DNA of 64,000 bases from Chitinophagaceae bacterium. Lineage in GTDB: Bacteria; Bacteroidota; Bacteroidia; Chitinophagales; Chitinophagaceae. Below, in pieces: positions 53,747 to 62,764 of the stretch; within the stretch, counting starts at the first letter, position 1, and the number at the start of each line of letters is the position of its first letter. The position numbers and the translations under genes were made by a program. The stretch is taken from contig JAHBTL010000001.1 of assembly GCA_019638615.1 (NCBI GenBank), forward strand, positions 248,001-312,000, read 5' to 3'. The notes beneath the pieces were generated by a model. The model saw nothing but the letters and a program-made list of their open reading frames with translations, was not told the DNA's origin and did no database searches.

Positions 53747-54220
53747 TTATCCCAGATACGATCTCAGCATCCAGGCCATTTTTTCATGCTGCTTTAACAA
53801 GCCGGTTAAAAAATCGCTGCTGCCAACATCCTTGTATTTCTCGTCCAGTTCATCTATCTGCTTGCGCAGGTTAAGGATGATCTTTTCATGATCGGCATCG
53901 AGGTTCGGAATTTGTTCTTTAAACCCTGTCGGTACGGCAGGTTCCTTTAAGGATGCCAGTTTCAGCAGTTCGCTCAGCCTGCCTTCCGCGTAGTAACCAA
54001 TGGTGCGGATCCGCTCGGCTATTTCATCAATTACTTCGGCAAGCTCGGTGTATTGTGCCTCATACAGCTTATGCAATTCCATAAAGCTGGGCCCTTCCAC
54101 GTTCCAGTGATAGCTACGTGTTTTGTTGTATAATATGTGCTCATCGGCCAGGATCTGGTTCAGGATTTTTGCAACGGACTGGCGGTTCTTTTCTGTAATG
54201 CCAATATTTACTTTAGCCAT
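53747..54220 (-). CDS. dps: Dps-family ferritin-like DNA-protecting protein
   Basis: A 157-residue Dps/ferritin-like protein that binds and oxidises iron and protects DNA under starvation or peroxide stress. The inter-subunit ferroxidase motif is visible as SYHWNVEGPSFMELHKLYEAQYTELAEVIDEIAERI (His, Asp and Glu ligands). The ATG at 54220 gives MAKVNIGITEKNRQ; nine in-frame codons upstream are less protein-like. The gene stands alone between the repeat tract and alaS. Confidence 0.93.
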   Translation of the reverse strand: MAKVNIGITEKNRQSVAKILNQILADEHILYNKTRSYHWNVEGPSFMELHKLYEAQYTELAEVIDEIAERIRTIGYYAEGRLSELLKLASLKEPAVPTGFKEQIPNLDADHEKIILNLRKQIDELDEKYKDVGSSDFLTGLLKQHEKMAWMLRSYLG

Positions 54221-54442
54221 AATATATGTTTTTCCTCTAAAGTACAAGAATTACACCATAACATAAAAACCTGCAATACTAACATTGCTCACAGGCATAC
54301 ATGATAAAGAGCATCACCGCTTTGGAAGTGGATTTGACCGGAAAAATTTTACAGATCTTACACAAATCGTTCCCGTCGCAGACGCGTACGATAAGGGGAT
54401 TTATTTCTACAAACCATTTTTCCTGAAAGAATTTTCATGAAG

Positions 54443-57169
54443 CTACAGCAATGATCTTACCTTATTGATCACCGATTGTAATTGCGATGCATCCTGTCCG
54501 CCTGCGGTAGCCAGTGTTTTTTGCCCGCCGCCGCCGCCTTTTATCAGGGGCGCCACCTGTTCTTTGATGATCCTGCCCGCATCCAGGTTTTTGGCCGCTG
54601 CCACTACATCCGACATGCCGATCGCTACAAATGGCTTGCCGTCGATATTGGCACATAACACCATTACATAATCGCGGAGATTGTTTTTTACATCGAAACA
54701 AAGCTTTTTCAGCGCATCGGCATTGCTTACCTGCACTATCTGACCTATAAAGGTTACTCCGTTTACAATTTCATCTTTTTGCAAAAGCTCATTTCTTAAC
54801 TGCACCAGTTGCCTCGCTTCCAGCCCTTCCACTTTTTTCTGTAAGGCATTCTTTTCCTCCATAAGCTTTTCAATGGCCTTTAAAGGATCTTTGGCTTTCA
54901 GTAATTCACCAATGTGTTTGTACTGGCTTATTTTTTCAAAGCTGTATTGTATAGCAGCAGTACCGGTCAGGGCTTCTATACGGCGAACACCGGCCGCCAC
55001 AGCAGATTCAGACGTTATGGTAAACAATCCGATCATGCCTGTATGCCCTACATGCGTGCCTCCGCAAAGCTCAATGGAATATTCAGGATCTACAATGACC
55101 ACTCTTACCACCTCTCCGTATTTCTCGCCGAACAAGGCCATGGCGCCCAGCTTTAAAGCGTCGTCTTTGGACATTTCTTTAATAACAACGGGTATATTGG
55201 CTCTTATTTTTTCGTTCACCAATAGTTCCACCTGCCGTAATTCTTCGTCTGTTACCTTAGCGAAATGCGAAAAATCAAAACGCAGCTCGCCGGCTGATAC
55301 CATCGATCCTTTTTGCGCTACATGCTTACCCAGCACCTGCCGCAGCGCCGCATGCAATAAATGCGTAGCGGTATGATTGTACATGGTATACAATCTTTTC
55401 TCCCAGTTAACAGCCGCCGTTACGGGTAATGTAATATCGGCCGGCAAACGATCGGTAAAATGAATAAAAAGATCGTTTTCTTTCCGGGTATCATTTACCG
55501 TTATTTTTTCATCGCCAAACTGCAGGTAACCGGTATCGCCCACCTGTCCGCCGCTCTCCGCGTAAAACGGGGTAGCTTCCAGCACCAGTTGGTATTGCTC
55601 TTTTCCTTTGGTTTTTACCTTTCGGTATTTTATCACCTGTGTATCTATCAGCAGGTCATTGTATCCCACAAAGGAAGTTTTATCCGCCTTATGGATATCT
55701 ACCCAATCTTCTGTGTCAATGGCTGTAGCGGCACGGGAGCGGTCTTTCTGCAATTGCATTTCGGTATTGAAGCCGGCTTCATCTATCTTCAGTCCATTCT
55801 CTAACGCAATAAGTCGTGTAAGATCCGCAGGAAACCCGTAAGTATCATACAGCTCAAAGGCGTCTTTACCCGAAATAACGGTATCCGGTTCATTCTTTTT
55901 GGTGCTGATGATATCCTCTATCCTCTTCAATCCCTTTTCCAGCGTCCGTAAAAACGCCTCTTCTTCTTCACGTACAACTCTTGCTACAAACTCCGTCTGC
56001 TGGTATAGCTCGGGAAATACATATTTAAACTGCAACGACAGCGTTACTACCAGTTGATGCAATAAGGGTTGCTTATAATCAAGATAGGAATAATAATATC
56101 TCACTGCCCTCCGCAATATTCTCCGTATCACATATCCCGCACCGGTATTGGAAGGCAGCTGTCCGTCGGCAATGGTAAAGCTGATGGCGCGTATATGGTC
56201 GGCTATTACACGAAAAGCGATTGCCTGCCTGCTGTCGCTGAAGTCGTATTTTTTGCCGGTTATTTTTTCCGAGGCTTCAATGGTGCCGGTAAACACATCG
56301 GTATCGTAATTGGAGGTTTTGCCCTGCAGCACCCGCACCAGCCGCTCAAAGCCCATGCCGGTGTCTACATGTTTGGCAGGAAGCGGGTCTAATTTAGTAT
56401 ATTCAACCACCTTTTTTGCTCTTTCTTCTTTCGCAGCATCTTTATTTTCATTACTCCAGCTATCAAAAGCTTTCTTGTCAGACCATACCCTGTTAAATTC
56501 CATGAATACATTGTTCCAGATCTCTATCACCTGAGGGTGATCGTTGTTTACCAGCGTTTTGCCATCTGTTTCTTTTCTTTCATTATCGGGGCGGCAGTCT
56601 ACATGTATTTCGGTGCAGGGCCCGCAGGGACCGGTATCACCCATCTCCCAGAAATTGTCTTTCTTGCTGCCCGGCAGTATCCTGTCTTCCGCAATTACCT
56701 TCTTCCATTCATTGTATGCTTCTTCATCGCGGGGAAGGTTTTCGGACTCATCTCCTTCAAAAACAGTAACGTATAAACGATCTTCAGGAATGCCGTATAC
56801 TGCTGTAAGCAGCTCCCAGCTCCAGGCGATGGCTTCTTTTTTAAAATACCCGTTGGCAGGGTTTTGAGGATCGCCGAAGCTCCAGTTGCCCAGCATTTCA
56901 AACATGGTATGATGATAGGTATCCACCCCTACTTCCTCCAAGTCGTTGTGCTTACCGCTTACCCGCAAGCATTTTTGTGTATCCGCAACACGGTCGTAAG
57001 GAGCTTTTTTATTGCCCAGAAAATAATCCTTGAACTGGTTCATTCCCGCGTTGGTAAACAATAAGGTAGGGTCATTCTTGATAACAATGGGCGCCGAAGG
57101 CACAATATGATGCCCTTTTGACTGAAAAAAATCAAGGAAAGCCTGCCGGATCTGTACTGAAGTCATCAT
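54443..57169 (-). CDS. alaS: Alanine--tRNA ligase
   Basis: A 908-residue class II aminoacyl-tRNA synthetase. The catalytic domain opens with IRQAFLDFFQSKGHHIVPSAPI and LLFTNAGMNQFKDYFLG, the editing domain carries the zinc motifs HTATHLLH and CGGTHVGHTG, and a glycine-rich C-terminal C-Ala domain (IKGGGGGQKTLATAGGQD) follows. The length is standard. Either of two adjacent ATGs (57169 or 57166) may start it. It is divergent from the M23 peptidase gene, an arrangement I recall as common in Bacteroidota. Confidence 0.97.
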   Translation of the reverse strand: MMTSVQIRQAFLDFFQSKGHHIVPSAPIVIKNDPTLLFTNAGMNQFKDYFLGNKKAPYDRVADTQKCLRVSGKHNDLEEVGVDTYHHTMFEMLGNWSFGDPQNPANGYFKKEAIAWSWELLTAVYGIPEDRLYVTVFEGDESENLPRDEEAYNEWKKVIAEDRILPGSKKDNFWEMGDTGPCGPCTEIHVDCRPDNERKETDGKTLVNNDHPQVIEIWNNVFMEFNRVWSDKKAFDSWSNENKDAAKEERAKKVVEYTKLDPLPAKHVDTGMGFERLVRVLQGKTSNYDTDVFTGTIEASEKITGKKYDFSDSRQAIAFRVIADHIRAISFTIADGQLPSNTGAGYVIRRILRRAVRYYYSYLDYKQPLLHQLVVTLSLQFKYVFPELYQQTEFVARVVREEEEAFLRTLEKGLKRIEDIISTKKNEPDTVISGKDAFELYDTYGFPADLTRLIALENGLKIDEAGFNTEMQLQKDRSRAATAIDTEDWVDIHKADKTSFVGYNDLLIDTQVIKYRKVKTKGKEQYQLVLEATPFYAESGGQVGDTGYLQFGDEKITVNDTRKENDLFIHFTDRLPADITLPVTAAVNWEKRLYTMYNHTATHLLHAALRQVLGKHVAQKGSMVSAGELRFDFSHFAKVTDEELRQVELLVNEKIRANIPVVIKEMSKDDALKLGAMALFGEKYGEVVRVVIVDPEYSIELCGGTHVGHTGMIGLFTITSESAVAAGVRRIEALTGTAAIQYSFEKISQYKHIGELLKAKDPLKAIEKLMEEKNALQKKVEGLEARQLVQLRNELLQKDEIVNGVTFIGQIVQVSNADALKKLCFDVKNNLRDYVMVLCANIDGKPFVAIGMSDVVAAAKNLDAGRIIKEQVAPLIKGGGGGQKTLATAGGQDASQLQSVINKVRSLL

Positions 57170-57293
57170 AACTCCGTTATATTTTTTGTGGCGTTTGAAT
57201 GTTTAAATTTTATATTTGCCTGTACCCCCTGAGGAGGGTGCGAAGGTAGTTAAATTATGGCTGGATTTTTGCCAGGCGTACAGACCCTGCTGC

Positions 57294-58265
57294 ATGAAAA
57301 AAATAAAGTATTACTACAATACCAATACACTCCGTTATGAAAAGCTGGTAGTTCCCTTCAGGGTGAAGCTGCTGCGTATACTGGGCTTTCTGGCTGCGGC
57401 CATGGTTACCGCCCTCATCATAGTGGTCATTGCCTTCCAGATAATTGATTCACCCAAAGAAATGCTGATGCGCCAGGAAAACCAGCGCATTCGCGAGGAT
57501 TATGTATTACTCAATAACAAGGTAAAGGCTTTGCAGCAGCAAATGATAGAACTGGAAAAAAGAGACAACCACGTTTACCGGGAAATTTTTGAAGCCAATC
57601 CCGTACCGGACAGTGCGCGTGCCAAAAGCATGGAAAAACAGCAGGAGATAAAGCTGGTGGAAGGTATGGAGGACAACGAGCTGGCTTATTCCATTGCTGC
57701 CACGCTGGACAATCTCTCCAACAGGATGGCCTTTCAGACAAAGTCATACAATGAAATTGAAGAAATGATCAAGGGGAAGGAAAAGCTGCTGGCCGCAACC
57801 CCCGCCATACAACCTGTAAGCAATAAGGACCTGAACCGCATTGCTTCCGGCTTTGGGTATCGTATAGATCCTGTATACAAAACAGTTAAAATGCATGCCG
57901 GGCTTGATTTTGCCGCTCCGCAAGGCACTCCTATTTATGCTACCGCCGATGGTGTGGTACGGCTTTCGGGCAATACGGGCAATGGCTATGGCAACCATGT
58001 TATCATCAATCATGGCTATGGCTACGAAACGCTGTATGGGCACCAGTACCGTATAAAAGCCAGGGCGGGGCAACGGGTGAAAAGGGGCGAGCTGATTGGC
58101 TGGGTGGGCAGTACCGGCAAATCAACGGGCCCTCACCTGCACTATGAAGTGCATAAAAACGGGCGGCATATTGACCCTATCTACTTTTTCTACAACGATC
58201 TTACGCCTGAACAATTCGACCGCATTCTTAAAATCGCTGCTTCGGGCAACCAGAGCTTTGATTAA
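57294..58265 (+). CDS. Membrane-anchored M23 peptidase
   Basis: A 323-residue protein with a single membrane helix (about residues 27-48, LLRILGFLAAAMVTALIIVV), a coiled coil (about 60-170), and a C-terminal LytM/M23 domain. The zinc site is complete: H201-AGLD205, H250 (YGHQYR) and H281-x-H283 (GPHLHYEV), so it should be an active peptidoglycan endopeptidase, unlike the EnvC-like protein at 26.3 kb. The ATG at 57294 begins MKKIKYYYNTNTLRYEKL, conserved in this group. A MerR-type gene follows after 51 bp. Confidence 0.92.
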   Translation: MKKIKYYYNTNTLRYEKLVVPFRVKLLRILGFLAAAMVTALIIVVIAFQIIDSPKEMLMRQENQRIREDYVLLNNKVKALQQQMIELEKRDNHVYREIFEANPVPDSARAKSMEKQQEIKLVEGMEDNELAYSIAATLDNLSNRMAFQTKSYNEIEEMIKGKEKLLAATPAIQPVSNKDLNRIASGFGYRIDPVYKTVKMHAGLDFAAPQGTPIYATADGVVRLSGNTGNGYGNHVIINHGYGYETLYGHQYRIKARAGQRVKRGELIGWVGSTGKSTGPHLHYEVHKNGRHIDPIYFFYNDLTPEQFDRILKIAASGNQSFD

Positions 58266-58316
58266 ATGTTAATAATTCCCGGCACTATTTTTTCTGCATA
58301 CCGTTAATTTAGCATC

Positions 58317-58940
58317 ATGTATAAACAACTCGACCTGTTTGCATCGACGGCGGCAGAGCCGGAAATACAGGAACAGCAAAAGCAGCCACTTCTTGTTACA
58401 GAAGAAACAACTGTAGCGGAAATGGAAGAAGAGATCGGTACTGCTGATATACTGCTTGAAGAAGAAGCATTTATTGTAAATACCCCGCCGGTTGCTGAAA
58501 ATATCCCTGCCGTTAAAGTTCCTGCTGCAGTACGTGCCGCAAAAACGGGTAAAAGAGGCCGTAAATCGCTGAAGGAAATGGAAAATGAAGCATCCTGTAT
58601 AGATATACCGCCGGATGAAATTCTTTTTAAGAAGCAATATTACAGCATCGGCGAAGTAGCAGAAATGTTTTCATTGAATACATCGCTGCTGCGTTACTGG
58701 GAAACAGAATTCGATATACTGAAGCCACGTAAAAACCGTAAGGGAGACAGGCATTTCCGTCCCGAAGACATCAAAAACCTTACGCTCATCCACCACCTGC
58801 TCCGGCAAAGGAAATACACCATTGAAGGAGCTAAAGAATACCTGAAAAAGAACAAATCGAAAGCCCAGGAAAATTTTGAAATGATCCAGCGGCTGGAAAA
58901 AATAAAATTGTTTTTACTGGAGTTGAAAGCGGGATTGTAA
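58317..58940 (+). CDS. MerR-family transcriptional regulator with an acidic N-terminal extension
   Basis: A 207-residue protein. Residues about 100-180 form a MerR-type winged helix (YYSIGEVAEMFSLNTSLLRYWETEFDILKPRKNRKGDRHFRPEDI). The first 90 residues are Glu- and Ala-rich and probably disordered, followed by a basic patch (KTGKRGRKSLKEME). There is no cysteine-based metal site, so the effector is unknown. It lies 51 bp after the M23 peptidase gene and is probably cotranscribed; a role in envelope or cell-division control is an inference. Confidence 0.88.
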   Translation: MYKQLDLFASTAAEPEIQEQQKQPLLVTEETTVAEMEEEIGTADILLEEEAFIVNTPPVAENIPAVKVPAAVRAAKTGKRGRKSLKEMENEASCIDIPPDEILFKKQYYSIGEVAEMFSLNTSLLRYWETEFDILKPRKNRKGDRHFRPEDIKNLTLIHHLLRQRKYTIEGAKEYLKKNKSKAQENFEMIQRLEKIKLFLLELKAGL

Positions 58941-58944
58941 AGGA

Positions 58945-59300
58945 GTTTTTAGTTTATGGTTTGAGGTTTATGGTTAACGGCTGTGAGCTATCAACCTTCA
59001 GAAATTTTTGATTTCTGATTGGTTGATTTTTGATTTGATATTTGAGATTTGAGATGTGGTAGTTTATGGTTTGTGGTCTATAGTTTATTTATTCTCCATT
59101 GTCAACTGTCAATTTTCCATTGTTGACAGCTCGTAGCCGATAGCCCTCCGCTCACAGCCACCCACAGATTCTTCGCTCACGGGAATGATTCATTTATTAT
59201 TACCCAACAGCTATTTGTTCACTCTGAATGGATAGCTGATGGCTGAAAGCTGACATCCTACACCCAAAGCTGATTGCTCATAGCTGATATAAACATTTTT
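58945..59300. repeat. Word-like intergenic repeat tract
   Basis: About 350 bp of repeating words: TTTATGGTTTGAGGTTTATG, TTGATATTTGAGATTTGAGA, CATTGTCAACTGTCAATTTT, GCTCGTAGCCGATAGCCC and ATAGCTGATGGCTGAAAGC. No gene is seen. Confidence 0.6.
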
Positions 59301-59344
59301 TAACAATACACGGCTTTTATTTTGCTGTATAACAAAAGTCAAAG

Positions 59345-59396
59345 AAACGGCCAAGAGAAAATATTTGGTTTCTCTGCCCGTTTTTTATAAGGCTTA
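59345..59396 (+). terminator. Terminator-like hairpin just before the L,D-transpeptidase gene
   Basis: AAACGG..AGAGAAA and TTTCTCT..CCGTTT pair with a small internal loop, followed by TTTT. It lies only about 20 nt upstream of the start codon at 59410, so it may end a small RNA or act as an attenuator. Confidence 0.55.
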
Positions 59397-59409
59397 ATTG
59401 TTTAAGTAT

Positions 59410-60006
59410 ATGATAAATCCGATCCGTATTTCGCTCGCAGTTTGCGCTGTTGCGCTGTGCTTTGGATTTCAAAGCTTTAATGAAAACAACGCTACTCCCG
59501 GTAATATTATTTCGGATACTTCATCCAACAAATCTAATGCATTGGAAAAAAAAGCGACCAATGCTGCCGGATACACACTGGTTATAAAAAAGAGTTCCTA
59601 CGAAATGACCTTATACGATACAGAAGGCTGGTATGGAACTTACCCCGTTGTATTTGGAAGCAAAAAGCTGGATGACAAAAGAATGGAAGGCGACAGGCTA
59701 ACCCCGGAAGGTCATTTTAAAATTATTGGCAAAAAAATACATAAGCAGTGGGGGAAATTTTTAATGCTTGACTATCCTACCAAAGAAAGCTATGATCGTT
59801 TTAACAGCAGGAAAGCATCGGGTGAAATCCCTAAAAAGGCAACAATAGGCGGCGGTATCGGCATCCATGGCACACGCCCCAATGAAGAATGGGTCATTGA
59901 TAAATTCATAAACTGGACAAGTGGATGTATTTCTGTGAGGTATAGTGATATGGATGAACTGTATGATATGCTTCCCATAGGCACGGAAGTCATCATCGAA
60001 AAATAG
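59410..60006 (+). CDS. L,D-transpeptidase (YkuD family)
   Basis: A 198-residue exported enzyme with an N-terminal hydrophobic signal (residues 5-22, IRISLAVCAVALCFGF). The YkuD domain (about 55-198) contains the catalytic H153-G (GIHGTRP) and C173 (SGC-ISVRYSD) motif. It would form 3-3 cross-links or attach proteins to peptidoglycan in the periplasm. The reported open frame begins at a TTG 12 bases upstream; the ATG at 59410 fits the signal peptide better. A strong terminator follows. Confidence 0.9.
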   Translation: MINPIRISLAVCAVALCFGFQSFNENNATPGNIISDTSSNKSNALEKKATNAAGYTLVIKKSSYEMTLYDTEGWYGTYPVVFGSKKLDDKRMEGDRLTPEGHFKIIGKKIHKQWGKFLMLDYPTKESYDRFNSRKASGEIPKKATIGGGIGIHGTRPNEEWVIDKFINWTSGCISVRYSDMDELYDMLPIGTEVIIEK

Positions 60007-60040
60007 TCGTATTGCACTTTACAGCGTAGTCACTTTATAA

Positions 60041-60070
60041 AAGGAGAACCGGTTGGGGTTCTCCTTTTTT
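60041..60070 (+). terminator. Terminator of the L,D-transpeptidase gene
   Basis: AAGGAGAACC (60041-60050) and GGTTCTCCTT (60057-60066) pair perfectly around GGTTGG, followed by TTTT. Confidence 0.88.
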
Positions 60071-60256
60071 GTTGCATAAGGTAATCGCTGGTATTAAATA
60101 GGGCTTTAATTAACATATACCTGCAAAACACTTCCCTTCTTTGCCAACCGGCGCATTTTATTACACGTATGTTAACACGCTATATGCAGCGATACCTGCC
60201 TTTTTTCAATCTATTATAAAGTCCTCCGTATATGTGAAAACAGAACGGACCTGAAA

Positions 60257-60290
60257 TCCCCCCATGTGCCTGCGGGGGTTTTCATTTTTT
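60257..60290 (+). terminator. Orphan terminator-like hairpin upstream of the amidase gene
   Basis: CCCCC (60259-60263) and GGGGG (60274-60278) with a 10-nt loop, then TTTTCATTTTTT. No gene lies in the 185 bp before it, so it may end a small RNA or regulate the amidase transcript. Confidence 0.5.
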
Positions 60291-60343
60291 ACCCCTTTCC
60301 ACATCGTTCACTGCAAGAGCGGCTTTTGATTTATCTTCAAAGC

Positions 60344-61513
60344 ATGAAAAAACTGCTTTTTCTTTTCTGCCTTTTTCCTTTCATCGTTCAGGCGCAGGAT
60401 ACTACCCAAAGTGCAATGATGATACAAACCGCCGGCAGGCTTCCTTTTCTTGAATATGGCCCAGGCGATGACAGGCTGGGCGGGGCGAAAATGACCTATC
60501 TTGATTCGGGTATTGTGATGCGTGTGACAGACTCCCTTGACGGTGATTATATTGTGCAGCTCTCCGAAAATCACAGGGCATTTATAGCAAAGGAAAATAC
60601 AAAGCTGAGTCCTGATAAGCTTCCCCGCAGGTATTATCTCACATCCAGCTTCCGGGTATATGGCGATGAACATTTTGACTACGTAACCATCAATACGGAC
60701 GAACGCCTTCCCTACCGGAGCCTGCATGAGATCAACCCTTCCAGGATCGTGATCGATTTATTCGGTGCTACCTCCAATAGCAACTGGATATCGCAATTTG
60801 CAACCGCTAAGGAAGTTAAGAATACCTGGTACGAGCAAACAGAGGATGACGTAATGCGGGTTTATATAGAACTGAAGCACCGGCAGCACTGGGGGCATTT
60901 TATTCAGTACGACAGCACAGGGCAAAAACTTATTATACGCATCAAGCGCCAGCCACCCGTACTGAATATTAAAAAACTAACGGTTGCTATAGACGCCGGT
61001 CACGGCGGCGACAACCTGGGAGCCTCCGGCGTTAGCAGTAAAATACTGGAAAAGGATTACACGCTCCGCATTGCAAAAGAGCTGAACAGGCTTCTGAAAA
61101 AGAACAGGATCAAAACTTTTATGACCCGGGAAAAAGATACAAGCCTGAGCATGGTGGAAAGAGTGGAAATGCTGAGGGCGGCGAACCCTGACCTGCTGGT
61201 GAGTATTCACCTCAACTCTTCGGGCAATATGCTTATTAAAGGTACAAGTACCTATTACCGTTATATCGGCTTCAGGCCATTATCTCAATCCATACTTGAC
61301 CGTATGCTTGAGCTGAAACTTACGGAAATAGGCAATGTCGGCAACTTCAATTTTGCTTTGAACGGGCCAACTGATTATCCCAACTGCCTCGTTGAAGCAG
61401 CGTTTTTAAGCAACCTGGAGGATGAAAAACGAATACTGGATCCGAAATTCCATGCAGCAGTTGCGCAAAAGATATACCTGGGTATTATAGACTGGCTGAA
61501 AAAAATAAAATAA
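60344..61513 (+). CDS. N-acetylmuramoyl-L-alanine amidase (Amidase_3)
   Basis: A 389-residue exported zinc amidase that cuts the lactyl-peptide bond of peptidoglycan. The signal peptide is residues 1-18 (LLFLFCLFPFIVQAQ). An N-terminal AMIN-like beta region (residues about 90-200, SRIVIDLFGATSN) precedes the catalytic domain with ligands H220 (DAGHGGD), E236 (LEKD), H289 (VSIHLN) and E351 (VEAAFLSN). The ATG at 60344 opens the signal peptide; a GTG 26 codons upstream would run through the terminator-like hairpin. It may be the target of EnvC-like activators. Confidence 0.93.
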   Translation: MKKLLFLFCLFPFIVQAQDTTQSAMMIQTAGRLPFLEYGPGDDRLGGAKMTYLDSGIVMRVTDSLDGDYIVQLSENHRAFIAKENTKLSPDKLPRRYYLTSSFRVYGDEHFDYVTINTDERLPYRSLHEINPSRIVIDLFGATSNSNWISQFATAKEVKNTWYEQTEDDVMRVYIELKHRQHWGHFIQYDSTGQKLIIRIKRQPPVLNIKKLTVAIDAGHGGDNLGASGVSSKILEKDYTLRIAKELNRLLKKNRIKTFMTREKDTSLSMVERVEMLRAANPDLLVSIHLNSSGNMLIKGTSTYYRYIGFRPLSQSILDRMLELKLTEIGNVGNFNFALNGPTDYPNCLVEAAFLSNLEDEKRILDPKFHAAVAQKIYLGIIDWLKKIK

Positions 61514-61623
61514 TGTTCTATTTTTATCTCCATACAAAATCGTACGCATCATAAATTTGTAAAGCAGAACAACTAAAACAGCAATTGCCTCATTACGACC
61601 GGCATTGTTACAAACACAAAGCT

Positions 61624-61941
61624 ATGGCAGAAAATAATCCTTTTATTCATCATGTTTATTTTTGGCTGAACAACCCCTCAAGCCAGGAAGATTTTGATAA
61701 ACTGGTTGCGGGACTCAGAAAGCTATCGGCAGTTAACACCATTAAAACTTTTTATATAGGCAAACCCGCAGATACCAACCGCGATGTAATTGACCGCTCT
61801 TACAGTGTTTCGTGGCTGGCGTTGTTCGAAGACAAAGCCGGTCAGGACAGCTATCAAACCGACCCTATCCATCTTACATTCGTGGAAGAGTGTAAGCATC
61901 TCTGGAAAAAAGTAGTGGTGTATGATACTGTAAATGTATAA
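61624..61941 (+). CDS. Dabb (stress-responsive alpha/beta barrel) family protein
   Basis: A 105-residue small protein with the Dabb pattern: FIHHVYFWLNNPSSQEDFDKLVAGLRKL, then TIKTFYIGKPADTNRDVIDRSYSVSWLALFEDKAGQDSYQTDPIHLTFVEEC, with the conserved His before the end. Dabb proteins form dimeric alpha/beta barrels; some bind hydrophobic ligands, and bacterial members are mostly uncharacterised. The ATG at 61624 is the natural start; 13 in-frame codons before it look random. It lies 6 bp before the tag gene, so the two are one transcript. Confidence 0.88.
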   Translation: MAENNPFIHHVYFWLNNPSSQEDFDKLVAGLRKLSAVNTIKTFYIGKPADTNRDVIDRSYSVSWLALFEDKAGQDSYQTDPIHLTFVEECKHLWKKVVVYDTVNV

Positions 61942-61947
61942 ACAACC

Positions 61948-62499
61948 ATGAGTTACTGCACTTATATAAATGGCATTCCCGCCGCAGAAAAAAATGTGCA
62001 TAAGGAATACCACGACCAGTATTATGGCTTCCCCATTGAAGATGACAACGAGCTGTTCTGCCGCCTGGTGCTTGAAATAAACCAGGCGGGCTTAAGCTGG
62101 ACTACTATCTTAAAAAAGCAACCCGGCTTTCGTAAGGCATACCACAATTTTAATATTGCCAAAGTAGCAAAGTATTCAGAAAAAGATCGTGAGCGCCTGC
62201 TGAATGATGCTGGTATTATACGCAACAGGCTTAAAATAAACGCTGCCATTGAAAACGCAAAAGCCATCCTTCTTATACAAAAAGAGCATGGCACATTTAA
62301 ACAATGGCTCGACCAGCATCATCCTAAAACCAAAGAGGAGTGGGTAAACCTGTTTAAAAAAACATTCAGGTTTACGGGTGGAGAAATTGTCAATGAATTT
62401 CTGATGAGCACAGGGTACCTGCCGGGGGCGCATACGCCTGATTGTCCTGTTTACAAAAAAGTATTAAAGCACAAACCCGCCTGGAACAGGAAAAAATAA
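61948..62499 (+). CDS. tag: DNA-3-methyladenine glycosylase I
   Basis: A 183-residue base-excision enzyme that removes 3-methyladenine from alkylated DNA. The zinc site is represented by C4 (SYCTY), a histidine in VHKEYHDQYYG and the C-terminal H-x3-C of GAHTPDCPVYK. The core includes YHDQYYGFPIEDDNELFCRLVLEINQAGLSW (substrate pocket) and GIIRNRLKINAAIENAK. Length and order fit E. coli Tag. It starts 6 bp after the Dabb gene. Confidence 0.95.
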   Translation: MSYCTYINGIPAAEKNVHKEYHDQYYGFPIEDDNELFCRLVLEINQAGLSWTTILKKQPGFRKAYHNFNIAKVAKYSEKDRERLLNDAGIIRNRLKINAAIENAKAILLIQKEHGTFKQWLDQHHPKTKEEWVNLFKKTFRFTGGEIVNEFLMSTGYLPGAHTPDCPVYKKVLKHKPAWNRKK

Positions 62500-62528
62500 T
62501 CTGTATTTGGCGGTTCCATAAAAAAAAT

Positions 62529-62550
62529 ACACCGTGAGGAATCACGGTGT
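62529..62550 (-). terminator. Minus-strand terminator
   Basis: ACACCGTGA-GGAA-TCACGGTGT is a perfect 9-bp stem. Read on the minus strand it is followed by ATTTTTTTT. It would end transcripts coming from the 62.6-63.3 kb region. Confidence 0.75.
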
Positions 62551-62764
62551 CTGATATATACTTAAACTCCAAAACTTAGAGACATGTTTGTTGCAGCGTT
62601 GCCCAACAACACTGCAGAATAGGTCGCCCCTCCGCATTTTAATGAAGCATTGATAGGTAAGCCATGCAAACGCACTTGTATTTTTAACAACACATCCTGC
62701 CGGCAGAATATTTGCTATGCAGTACATACTTGTTACAATCATTTCGATTGTACGATCAATTAAT

